Source: Azotobacter vinelandii CA
GTDB taxonomy: Bacteria; Pseudomonadota; Gammaproteobacteria; Pseudomonadales; Pseudomonadaceae
Direction: 5' to 3'
Length of the DNA: 64,000 nucleotides
Assembly (NCBI RefSeq): GCF_000380335.1
Contig: NC_021149.1
Coordinates: 372,001 to 436,000 of the forward strand
Positions within the stretch are counted from its first letter, which is position 1. The number at the start of each line of letters is the position of its first letter. A program made the translations under genes and the position numbers. A model generated the notes under the pieces. The model saw nothing but the letters and a program-made list of their open reading frames with translations. It searched no databases and had not been told where the DNA came from. Below are positions 1 to 7,420 of this stretch, in pieces.

Positions 1-2
1 TA

Positions 3-425
3 GAAGTAACAGGCGAGTTGATGCCGGGGTGGAACATTCAGGCAGGCTTCACTCATCAGGTTATTCGAGAGGATGAAACCAACGAAAAGCTGACGACCTA
101 TCAGCCGGAAAATCAATTCAAGATTTATACGACTTATCGGCTGCCAGGTGCGCTGAATAAACTCACCCTTGGCCTTGGCGCCAACTATCAGGGCACGACT
201 TGGAGTGACGAAAATGATGCGTTAGGTAATCCCCACCAATATAGACAAGAGGCATTCTGGTTACTGAATGCGATGAGCAAATGTCAGATCACCAATAACC
301 TTTCCGCTACATTGAATGTAAATAACCTGTTGGATAAATATTACTATAGTAACTATGGGTTTGGTAACGGCAAAATGTACGGTGAGCCTCGAAATATGAT
401 GCTGACTACTCGGTGGGACTTTTAA
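3..425 (+). CDS. TonB-dependent outer-membrane receptor, C-terminal end (5' end outside window)
   Basis: The reading frame is open from the first bases, so the gene begins upstream and about 140 residues of its C-terminus are visible. The segment has the alternating pattern of outer-membrane beta strands, a late NNLLDKYYY motif typical of the last strands of TonB-dependent siderophore receptors, and ends in Trp-Asp-Phe, a terminal aromatic as used by the BAM complex. By family it would bind a ferric siderophore or similar ligand and import it with TonB-ExbB-ExbD. The substrate cannot be told. Base composition is clearly more AT-rich than the genes that follow, which suggests acquisition by transfer. 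A hairpin terminator lies about 80 bp after the stop. Confidence 0.85.
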   Translation, partial: EVTGELMPGWNIQAGFTHQVIREDETNEKLTTYQPENQFKIYTTYRLPGALNKLTLGLGANYQGTTWSDENDALGNPHQYRQEAFWLLNAMSKCQITNNLSATLNVNNLLDKYYYSNYGFGNGKMYGEPRNMMLTTRWDF

Positions 426-503
426 AGAGCATCAAACGATTCATCCATTGTCGGCCATGAAGCACTTCACCCCCTATTCTCGCTGGAAACATATCCGTTC
501 CCT

Positions 504-536
504 GAAGCCCGTCTCCTGTTGACGGGCTTCGATTTC
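504..536 (+). terminator. Hairpin terminator after the TonB receptor gene
   Basis: A perfect 10-bp stem (GAAGCCCGTC / GACGGGCTTC) with a 7-nt loop is followed by a short T-rich GATTTC. It fits a factor-independent terminator for the upstream receptor gene. Confidence 0.6.
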
Positions 537-745
537 TAGGTGGGTCCATAGGGGTGTGACGAGAAAAGGTCGATCTCATGAAGCGCTCCATTTCGACCGA
601 CCGCTCCTGGGGCGAACGAAAACTCGCTGGCTCGACGTTCCGGGACGAATACTTGCCGGCCCGCGCCGCAGGCCGGATAGAGGACCGGTACCCATTCTGC
701 GCGCCGGCATGTTTGCCCCTTGAGTCCAGGGGCCATCTCGAAGGC
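537..745. other. Gap between terminator and DUF3141 gene; no gene seen
   Basis: Apart from the terminator just before it, I see no coding sequence, RNA or repeat here. Long open frames that cross it are antisense shadows of the high-GC gene to the right. Confidence 0.6.
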
Positions 746-3490
746 CTAAGTATTGTCGCTAGGCTGAGTGCCGCCGGGCTTGCGCGGCCGGCGTGGTTTG
801 ACGGTTCGTTGTGCCGTCGTGCGCTTGGTCGCGGCGGCTTTGGCCGGGGGCTTTCCGCTGTCGGCCGGCGCGGCCTCGGCGCTGGGCAGGGTTTCCAGCG
901 GCTCGCTGATCACGGTGTTGGCGCGGACGCGGATGTGCGGCTTGGGCGCTGCCTCCGCCGGGCTGGTTTCGGCCGGTGCCTGGCCAGCGGGTTCGGCCGG
1001 CGCTGCAATCGGTTCGGGCGCCGCGGCCTTGGGGGCCGCCGCCGTTTCCGTGGGCTCGGGGACGGCGGTCGGGACGGGCTCGATCAGTACCTCCTGCCGT
1101 TTGGCCGGAACGGCGGCGGTCTCGGCCGCGGGACGGATCTTCGGCTCGGCGGTCGGCGGCGTGCTTTCCGGGGTCGCGGCCGCATCCACCTCGGCGGGTT
1201 GCTCGGCCGTGGCGGGGGATTCCAGGCGCAGCAGGGCGAATTCCGCCGTCGGCAGCTCCAGCACCTCGAACAACTGGCGCCAGAGCGCGCCCAGCGGGCC
1301 GTCGCTGCGCTGCCAGCCGGGCTCGATGTTCAGCACCTCGGCGAGGATGCGCTGGCGCACGCTGGTATCGGGCAGCAGTTCGGGCAGCGTCTGCAGGCTC
1401 TCCTCGGGATAGGCGAACACCAGCAGGTTCTGCTGGCGGGTGATTTCCCGCAGGGTGGCGACGTCCGGGATGTGCGGATCGGCGTAGGCCCGGCGGCGGT
1501 AGTCCTTGACGATGCCTTCCAGCATGGCCTTGTCCAGCCGGCCGCTGGCCCTGGCGAGCAGCAGCAGGATGCGGATCGCCGCTTCCCGCGCGCCGCCCTG
1601 CGGCAAGGCGGCGTACAGGCGTTCGAGGAGGGTCCGCTCCCGCTCGCTGGCGAACTTCTCGGCCGCGCTGGTGCGCTGGCCGCCGGCGAGGGTGCTGAAC
1701 CAGCCGTAGAGCGTATGGAAGGCCAGCTCCTGGCTGGCGTCGCGCAGGTCGCGCCAGGTATCCAGGGTGTTCTCGACGCTGTCGGAGAAGAATTCCTGCC
1801 AGGCCAGCAAGGGGTTGTCGGGGCGCACCGGATTACGCCGCCGGCGGGCCAGTTCGGCCGTGCCGGACAGCCACCAGGTCGCCGGATTCAGGCTGCTCCA
1901 GAGCTGCCGCTGCAGGTGGAAGGGATGGTGCTCGCGCAACTGCTCGGCGACCGGTTCATTGATCGCCCGGCTCAGCCAGGGGCGCACCGTCCAGTCGTAG
2001 AAGGTACTGCTGATCGCCGAAACGCGGTCGACCAGCTCGAATTCCCGCTCGTCGTCGTGGCCGTCGTCCTCGGCGAGGATGTCGGCGATCCGCCGCGACT
2101 CGAAGTGCACCTGGTAGGACTGGGCGCCGCCGTCGGGGTGCGGCACTTCGTCGATGATCAGCTCGAAGAGGCCGGGCGGCAGGGCCTTGATCGCGTCGAT
2201 GGCGCCGATCAGCTGGCGGTGCTCGCGGCGCGCCACCTGGCCGGAGACGAAGATGCCCAGGTGGCCGGCGCTGGCGTGCTTGAGGTAGATGATGGTGCGC
2301 CCGGACGAATGCAGCGCCAGGTCGGAGGGATAGAGGTCGGCGATCCAGTTCAGGGCTTGCTGCGGCGGGGTGATGTTGTCGCCGTAGGAGCAGAACACCA
2401 CCACCGGCGCCTCGATCTTGCGCAGGTCGGTGAGGGTGTTCTGGCCGCCGGTCAGGCGGTTGCCGATGAACAGTTCGTCGACGATGGTCTCGATCTCCTC
2501 GCTGTTGAACAGGTTGGGGCTGCCCCACCAGCGCTCGAAGTCGAGGAAGCGCTGCGCTTCGCTGTCCACGCTGGAGAAAAGGTCGTAGTACTTGCCCCAC
2601 AGGGCATGGGCCGGATCGAGGTTCTCGAAGTTGTTGACCAGCCAGGTGCCGTCGAAGCGGCCGTTGCCGAGGTCGCTGCCCAGGCGGGTCATCCAGGCGC
2701 CGCCGAGCAGGCCGCCGGCGTAGCGCATGGGATTGCGGCCGTTGACCCCGGCCCAGTAGGACAGCGGGGCGCCGACCACGATCAGCAGCCCCGGCAGTTC
2801 CGGGCGCAGCGCCGCCAGTCCCATGAGCGCCCAGCCGGCCTGGCAGTTGCCGATCAGCACCGGCTTGCCGGCATGGGCGTGGCGCTCGCTGACCAGTTCG
2901 ATGAAGCGGGCCTCGGCGAGGGCGATGTCGCTCAGCGTCTGGCCCGGTTCCGAGCTGTGGCTGAAGGAGATGAAGTAGGTCGGGTGCCCGGCGCGCAGGC
3001 TTTCGCCGATCTCCGAGTCCTCCTTGAAGCCGCCGATGCCGGCGCCGTGGCCGCCGCGCGGGTCGATGACGATCACCGGCGGCAGGGAAGGGTCGGTCGT
3101 CTGGCTCGGACCGGGCAGGATATGCAGCAGCGAATAGTTCACCGGGGCCGGCAGGTCACGGCCGTCGAGCAGCAGTTCGTAGTTGAACTTGAGCAGTGCC
3201 GGGTAGCCGGCGCGGCGGTGCTCGAGGGTGCCGTCGGCGCGCCGGCGCAGGGTGTCCCAGAACAGCAGGGTGCGCTGGTTGAAGTCGCTCAGGTAGTCGA
3301 GCCAGTCGCCGGGGCCGATCTGGCGCGTGGCGCAGGCGGTCAGTTTCTGCAGCGATTTTTCCTGGCGTCGCCGGATACCGTCCTGCAGGTTGTCCGACTG
3401 CAGCTTCTGCAGCTTGCCGATATGCTGGACGTAGTTGTGGAAAGAGGAGAAGCAGTCTTCCTGCTGCGCAAAAAAAGTCTCCTGGCTCAT
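746..3490 (-). CDS. DUF3141 / PhaC-like alpha/beta-hydrolase protein with Ala-Pro-Lys tail
   Basis: 914 residues. The start at 3490 is chosen because the coding similarity begins at MSQETFF and a GAGGGTG ribosome site precedes it. The central part is an alpha/beta-hydrolase fold of the DUF3141 family, related to polyhydroxyalkanoate synthases. A G-x-C-x-G nucleophile elbow (GNCQAGW, Cys about residue 216) is followed by an Asp in SYGDNITPP and a His in SAGHLGIF, so a PhaC-like Cys-Asp-His triad seems kept. The last 150 residues are Ala/Pro/Glu-rich and end in a Lys/Arg-rich segment, like the histone-like tails of PhaF or PhaM proteins. It is divergent from a phasin gene 257 bp away, which supports a role at PHB granules. 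Whether it polymerises, transfers or degrades is not known from sequence. Confidence 0.85.
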   Translation of the reverse strand: MSQETFFAQQEDCFSSFHNYVQHIGKLQKLQSDNLQDGIRRRQEKSLQKLTACATRQIGPGDWLDYLSDFNQRTLLFWDTLRRRADGTLEHRRAGYPALLKFNYELLLDGRDLPAPVNYSLLHILPGPSQTTDPSLPPVIVIDPRGGHGAGIGGFKEDSEIGESLRAGHPTYFISFSHSSEPGQTLSDIALAEARFIELVSERHAHAGKPVLIGNCQAGWALMGLAALRPELPGLLIVVGAPLSYWAGVNGRNPMRYAGGLLGGAWMTRLGSDLGNGRFDGTWLVNNFENLDPAHALWGKYYDLFSSVDSEAQRFLDFERWWGSPNLFNSEEIETIVDELFIGNRLTGGQNTLTDLRKIEAPVVVFCSYGDNITPPQQALNWIADLYPSDLALHSSGRTIIYLKHASAGHLGIFVSGQVARREHRQLIGAIDAIKALPPGLFELIIDEVPHPDGGAQSYQVHFESRRIADILAEDDGHDDEREFELVDRVSAISSTFYDWTVRPWLSRAINEPVAEQLREHHPFHLQRQLWSSLNPATWWLSGTAELARRRRNPVRPDNPLLAWQEFFSDSVENTLDTWRDLRDASQELAFHTLYGWFSTLAGGQRTSAAEKFASERERTLLERLYAALPQGGAREAAIRILLLLARASGRLDKAMLEGIVKDYRRRAYADPHIPDVATLREITRQQNLLVFAYPEESLQTLPELLPDTSVRQRILAEVLNIEPGWQRSDGPLGALWRQLFEVLELPTAEFALLRLESPATAEQPAEVDAAATPESTPPTAEPKIRPAAETAAVPAKRQEVLIEPVPTAVPEPTETAAAPKAAAPEPIAAPAEPAGQAPAETSPAEAAPKPHIRVRANTVISEPLETLPSAEAAPADSGKPPAKAAATKRTTAQRTVKPRRPRKPGGTQPSDNT

Positions 3491-3629
3491 GATCACCCTC
3501 TTCGTGCTGGAGTAAGGCCAAACGGTGCGCTCCTCCGGAAGAAGCCAGCGGATTCGGATCCGTGGGTCATGGAGGCTCGGGGACAATGGCCCGTTTCTTA
3601 TAGCGGAGGGTACACGATGGAGCAAACTT

Positions 3630-3646
3630 TTTTTGCAACGCAAAAA
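3630..3646. promoter_or_regulatory. TTTTTGC-AAC-GCAAAAA palindrome between DUF3141 and phasin genes
   Basis: A perfect 7-bp inverted repeat with a 3-bp spacer sits in the 257-bp divergent promoter region. The TGC-N3-GCA core recalls operators of PhaR-type PHB regulators, but no regulator is encoded nearby. Operator function is inferred. Confidence 0.45.
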
Positions 3647-3747
3647 CGTATGCGGCGAGACATCCGGGAACGTCATAATGCGCCGGACGGTCTGCCGCGG
3701 TCCGGCGCGTCTGGCCGACCCGGTCGTTGCCTTTGGGAGATTGAGAC

Positions 3748-4287
3748 ATGTCCAGCTTTGATTCGAATGTGTTCCAGAACGGCGTGCCGTCCGGTCTGGA
3801 GACCGCACGGCACCTCGGCGAGGGGGTGATCGAGGGCAGCGAGCGGCTCGTCCGGTTGCAGTTCCAGGCATTGCACACGGCCAGCGACCTGTTCTTCGCC
3901 AACTGGCGGCGGTTGCTTTCGGCGCCCGACCCGCGGGCGGCCGTCGAGTTGTCGCCGGCGGCCCAGGCGGTGCGGATGCTGGAGTACGGGCGACAGGCCC
4001 AGGAAGTGGCGGCGGCGAGTCAGAGGGTCTTGCTCGATCTGGCCCGGCGGCAGATGGACATCGGAGCCCGACAGATGCACGGCATGGTCGCGGAGGTGGC
4101 GAGGAACGCGCCGTCCGACGCCAAGCCCCTGGTGAACGCCCTGCAGGCGGCGGCGAAGGAGATCGACTGCCTGTACGGGCGCGGGCTGGAGGTCGCCGGG
4201 CGGGGACTGGCGCAGGCCGATGAGGCGATCCGCCCGACCCGCGAGGCCGGTAGCGCTGCCGCCGGCGCGCTCGAACCCAGGGAGTGA
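3748..4287 (+). CDS. Phasin family protein
   Basis: 179 residues, almost entirely amphipathic helix with heptad-like spacing of hydrophobics and many Ala, Arg and Gln, and no signal peptide. This is the usual look of phasins, which coat polyhydroxybutyrate granules in the cytoplasm and control their size and surface. A GGGAG ribosome site lies 8 bp before the ATG. It is transcribed away from the PhaC-like DUF3141 gene, and the shared promoter region holds a palindrome. Family assignment rests on composition, length and context rather than a strict motif, so a generic coiled-coil protein is the alternative. Confidence 0.75.
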   Translation: MSSFDSNVFQNGVPSGLETARHLGEGVIEGSERLVRLQFQALHTASDLFFANWRRLLSAPDPRAAVELSPAAQAVRMLEYGRQAQEVAAASQRVLLDLARRQMDIGARQMHGMVAEVARNAPSDAKPLVNALQAAAKEIDCLYGRGLEVAGRGLAQADEAIRPTREAGSAAAGALEPRE

Positions 4288-4299
4288 CGGGACCGGGTT

Positions 4300-4331
4300 G
4301 CGACGGGCGCGTCTTCGCGGCGGCCCGTCGC
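4300..4331. terminator. Possible hairpin between convergent genes
   Basis: A 9-bp stem (GCGACGGGC / GCCCGTCGC) lies in the 51-bp gap between the converging phasin and deoxyribosyltransferase genes. No T-run follows, so termination is only suggested. Confidence 0.3.
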
Positions 4332-4338
4332 TGCCGCG

Positions 4339-4827
4339 TCAGACGCCGAGATGGCGGGCCAGCCCGGCGAGTGCCGCTTCCGGGGTGGCGTCGTACCCCG
4401 TCCAACTGCAGGCCAGCATCAGGTTGCGCGGCAGGCCGAAATCCTCCACCAGCCAGCCCCGTGCGTCGCGTCCGTCCGCTCCATGGGGAACCTGGGCGCG
4501 CAGGTCGCCGGCCGGGGCGAAGCAGGCCCACACCGGTTTGCCGAGCGCCACGGCCATGCCCACTTCGAACACGGTGCCGGAGTCCGGCTCCAGGCCGCGA
4601 AAGGGTTCCAGGTTGGCCAGCACGGCGTCGGCGCTGCGCAGGAGGGCGATGTTCGCTTCGAGAGTCCACCGCGCCGCCGCGGCCGGGGTCAGTCCCGGCG
4701 GCAACCGATTGTCCAGTGGATAGAGGCCTTCGAGGCCATGCTCGGCGCACAGCCACTTGAGCCGGGCGCCGCGTTCGATGGCATCGGGCCGGAACACGTC
4801 CGGGCCGGCCAGATAGATCCTGGGCAT
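4339..4827 (-). CDS. Nucleoside 2-deoxyribosyltransferase family protein
   Basis: 162 residues, full length for the family. The N-terminal IYLAGPDVF and the later GTVFEVGMAVALGKPV, with its Glu as presumed nucleophile, are the hallmark motifs of nucleoside 2-deoxyribosyltransferases. These cleave N-glycosidic bonds of (deoxy)nucleosides or move the deoxyribose between bases in salvage. It is cytoplasmic, with no signal sequence. It converges with the phasin gene and stands as a single-gene unit. The precise substrate is unknown, since members of the family also act as nucleotide hydrolases. Confidence 0.85.
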   Translation of the reverse strand: MPRIYLAGPDVFRPDAIERGARLKWLCAEHGLEGLYPLDNRLPPGLTPAAAARWTLEANIALLRSADAVLANLEPFRGLEPDSGTVFEVGMAVALGKPVWACFAPAGDLRAQVPHGADGRDARGWLVEDFGLPRNLMLACSWTGYDATPEAALAGLARHLGV

Positions 4828-4938
4828 GGTGTCTTCCTCGCTGCTTGGCCGGGCGGGACCGGCAGGGCGCCGGTTCCCGGCGTCAGCTTCGCGCGCGGGC
4901 GGGGAAGGGGCAAGCCCGGGCGAGAGCCATGGCCGGCC

Positions 4939-5211
4939 TCAGAAGCCGCCGCAGCCGCGGCCCATGACGCTGTATTCGAGGGTGTGCCGTTCGCCGTGAC
5001 TGTCTTCGTAGACCATGTGGATCGGCACCACTTCGCAGACGTCGTCGGGGATATCGTCGGTGTGGATGACCCGGGCGATGTCCAGGTTCGTGGCGTATTC
5101 GTAGCGTTCGACATCCGTGGCGTTCGCCTCCTGCGCGGACTGCGTCCGGCCGTCGGCGGCGGCGGCCATGCACGAAAGACCGGCCAGTGCCAGCGAGATC
5201 AGGGCTTTCAT
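4939..5211 (-). CDS. DUF2790 small exported protein, copy A
   Basis: 90 residues. The start at 5211 is set by the signal peptide MKALISLALAGLSCMAAAA; an upstream in-frame extension lacks sense. The mature part has the DUF2790 pattern: RYEYATNLDIARVI, a mid Cys in DDVCEVVPIHMVYEDS, an LEYSVMG strand and a final GCGG. These are periplasmic proteins of Pseudomonas and relatives, often metal-inducible, with no known reaction. A paralogue of the same size lies 259 bp upstream in the same direction, and even the upstream non-coding sequences match, so this is a tandem duplication. Confidence 0.85.
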   Translation of the reverse strand: MKALISLALAGLSCMAAAADGRTQSAQEANATDVERYEYATNLDIARVIHTDDIPDDVCEVVPIHMVYEDSHGERHTLEYSVMGRGCGGF

Positions 5212-5470
5212 CGGAGTACCTGTCGGGGTGGGCCGCTTCGGGCGCGCCGGCCGGCCCTGCGGAGGGGCCGGCCGGCGCCGATGCTCAACATGCGGAGAGA
5301 AGCGGCCGTTGGGCAAGGAGCCTTCCTGTGTCGTCAATTGCTCCGGAAGGCGGAACCACTTTAAGGAGCGCGGAGAGTGAATTACAGGGCCGATTGCGAC
5401 AAGGAGCATTGAGCGGATCGGCAATAATGACGCCTGCCGCACTGGCGCTCCTCGCCGGGGCGTGCGGCGA

Positions 5471-5740
5471 TCAGCCGTTCTGGCAGCCCTTGCCCGCGAC
5501 CCGGTATTCGAGGATGTGGCGCTTGCCCTGGTGGTCCTCGTAGGTCATCTGTACCGGCACCACGCCGCAGACGTTGGGGATGTCGGGGCTTTTGATGACG
5601 TGGGCGATATCCAGATCCATGGCGTATTCGTAGCGTTCCACTTCCAACGATTCCTGGGTATTCGCAGGCGCGGAGGACTGTTCCTCGGCCACCGCCATGC
5701 ACGAAACCCCAGCCAAAGCCAGCAAGGCCAACGCTTTCAT
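5471..5740 (-). CDS. DUF2790 small exported protein, copy B
   Basis: 89 residues with a signal peptide ending near CMAVAEE and the same core as copy A (RYEYAMDLDIAHVI, one Cys in NVCGVVPVQMTYED, a terminal GCQNG). The two conserved Cys probably form a disulfide in the periplasm. The sequence 100-150 bp upstream of both copies shares CTTCCGGA, then an ATTG block and TTGCCCAAC, so promoter and gene were duplicated together. The function of the family is not known. Confidence 0.85.
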   Translation of the reverse strand: MKALALLALAGVSCMAVAEEQSSAPANTQESLEVERYEYAMDLDIAHVIKSPDIPNVCGVVPVQMTYEDHQGKRHILEYRVAGKGCQNG

Positions 5741-6304
5741 CGAGAATCACCTTAGCGCGAAACTTTATCGATAACCTGTCCGGCCTCGCATGAGCCGGAC
5801 CAGGTATTTGTCCACCGTAGGGATAATGCGGTTGGGCAATTGTCGCCTCCGGTTTTCAATTTCTTCCGGAAGGTGAGTTGATTTTAGAAGTTGTGAAAAC
5901 CCCATTAAATAAGCAATAACCACAAGGACTGTTGAGTGGAAGGACAATAATGCCGGGAGGCGATCGCAGGCGGCCGGAAGTTTGTCCGATGGAAGGATGA
6001 AAGGCGTGTTATTTCATTGAGTTACAGTAATTCAACGGGCGTTGCGTGCAACGATTCGGGACGTCTTGGCGGTCGGAACGAGCGCCCGAATTCGCATCGG
6101 CGGATCGCCGTGAAAACTTGGGGCGGGGCCGGAAAGTTCGCGATGAGCGTTGCAGGATGGTGCGGGGAAGTTGGCTGGCGGGTATGTACGTGGTTTCGCC
6201 TGGCCGTCTCGACGGCATATTCGAAAGAGCGCCGGAAGTTATACGGAAGTTGTAACTTCGTATGTGGGCGCCGAACGTCCGGCGCCTCCACGAAGAACGG
6301 GGAT
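5741..6304. other. Long gap upstream of DUF2790 copy B and downstream of efflux operon
   Basis: The part next to copy B is AT-rich and holds its promoter, though no clear -35/-10 pair could be fixed. Near 6268-6288 a GC-rich hairpin (GGCGCCG / CCGGCGCC) lies after the efflux operon and may end it. No gene is supported. Confidence 0.5.
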
Positions 6305-7198
6305 CTACCAGCGATCCGGCACCGGGCGCGGCCGGTCGGCGGGAGGGGTGACGATCACCGTGCAGGTCAGGCCGGCCGCCAGGGTCACGCCTTCCGGCAC
6401 CTCTTCGATGCGGATGCGTACCGGTATCCGCCGGGCCAGGCGCACCCAGTTGAAGGTCGGGTTGACGTCGGCGACCAGTTCGCGGCTTTCCGGGTTGTCG
6501 CGGTCGTAGATGCCGCGGGCGATGCTGTCGACCTGGCCGCTCAGGCGCTCGCCGCTCATCAGTCGCAGTTCGGCCTTGTCGCCGACGCGGATCAGCGGCA
6601 GGCGGGTTTCCTCGAAGTAGCCGTAGACGTAGAAGGAATGGCTGTCGACCAGGGCCATGGCCGCCTCGCCACGGTTGGCGAAGTCGCCCTCGAAGACGTT
6701 GAGGTTGGTGACGTAGCCGTCCACCGGCGCGTGCACTTCGGTGCGCTTCAGGTCGAGCTTGGTCCGGTCGAGCTGCGCCAGTGCTTCCTGGTATTCGGCC
6801 TGGGCGGCGCTGGCCATGTGGCTGGCGTTGATGCGGCTTTCGCGCGACACCACCATGGCGTCCAGGTCGCTGCGCCGCTGGGCGTTTTCCTGATTCATCT
6901 GCAACTGGGCCTTGCGGGAGGCCACCAGGGCTTCGGCCTGCTTGACCGCCAGGCGGTAGTGTTCGTCGTCGATGCGCAGCAGCAGGTCGCCCTTCTTGAC
7001 CTGCTGGTTGTCCTTCACCGCCACCTCGACCACCAGGCCGGCGACGTCGGGAGCGATGTTGATCACGTCGGCGCGCACCCGGCCGTCGCGGGTCCAGGGC
7101 GAATCCATGTAGTGCACCCACAGCGTGCGCACGATGTAGGCGGCGACGGCGGCGACCAGCAGGGTGAAGACGACACTGATGACTCTTTTCCAGGACAT
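6305..7198 (-). CDS. HlyD/AaeA-type periplasmic adaptor of an efflux pump
   Basis: 297 residues. One N-terminal membrane helix (about residues 7-27) anchors it. Then come the biotinyl-lipoyl half-motifs (VAGLVVEVAVKDNQQVKKGD early and VHAPVDGYVTNLNV later) around an alpha hairpin, and a beta-barrel ending. This is the membrane-fusion protein layout of AaeA/EmrA-like pumps. It bridges the inner-membrane FUSC protein and the outer-membrane channel encoded just upstream, and is last in the four-gene operon. It lies 21 bp after the DUF1656 gene. Substrates of the closest known systems are aromatic carboxylic acids; here that is inference. Confidence 0.9.
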   Translation of the reverse strand: MSWKRVISVVFTLLVAAVAAYIVRTLWVHYMDSPWTRDGRVRADVINIAPDVAGLVVEVAVKDNQQVKKGDLLLRIDDEHYRLAVKQAEALVASRKAQLQMNQENAQRRSDLDAMVVSRESRINASHMASAAQAEYQEALAQLDRTKLDLKRTEVHAPVDGYVTNLNVFEGDFANRGEAAMALVDSHSFYVYGYFEETRLPLIRVGDKAELRLMSGERLSGQVDSIARGIYDRDNPESRELVADVNPTFNWVRLARRIPVRIRIEEVPEGVTLAAGLTCTVIVTPPADRPRPVPDRW

Positions 7199-7219
7199 AT
7201 CCGGGCCTTATGTGGGCGG

Positions 7220-7420
7220 TCAGCGGTAGATATAGAGGGCGAGGAGCCCATACAGGCAGGTGAACAGGCTCATGCGCAGCAGCGTCGGATGCCAGGCGTG
7301 GCGGTACAGGCCGAACCAGGCGACCAGCCGGTCGAGGGCCCAGCCGACGGCCAGGGTGGCCAGGAACAGCAGGGTCAGGCTCGGCATGTAGACGCCGAAC
7401 AGGGCGATTTCATGAGGCAT
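7220..7420 (-). CDS. DUF1656 (AaeX-like) small membrane protein
   Basis: 66 residues with two predicted transmembrane helices (LTLLFLATLAVGWALDRLVA and MSLFTCLYGLLALYI) and the family start PHEIALFGVYMP. DUF1656/AaeX proteins accompany AaeA-AaeB pumps but have no proven role. Its start overlaps the end of the FUSC gene by 11 bp, so the two are probably translationally coupled. Confidence 0.9.
   Translation of the reverse strand: MPHEIALFGVYMPSLTLLFLATLAVGWALDRLVAWFGLYRHAWHPTLLRMSLFTCLYGLLALYIYR

Noticed and set aside
578..3829. A 1083-codon plus-strand open frame
   Set aside because: It is antisense to the DUF3141 gene, Arg/Gly/Gln-rich with no motif; a GC-skew shadow.
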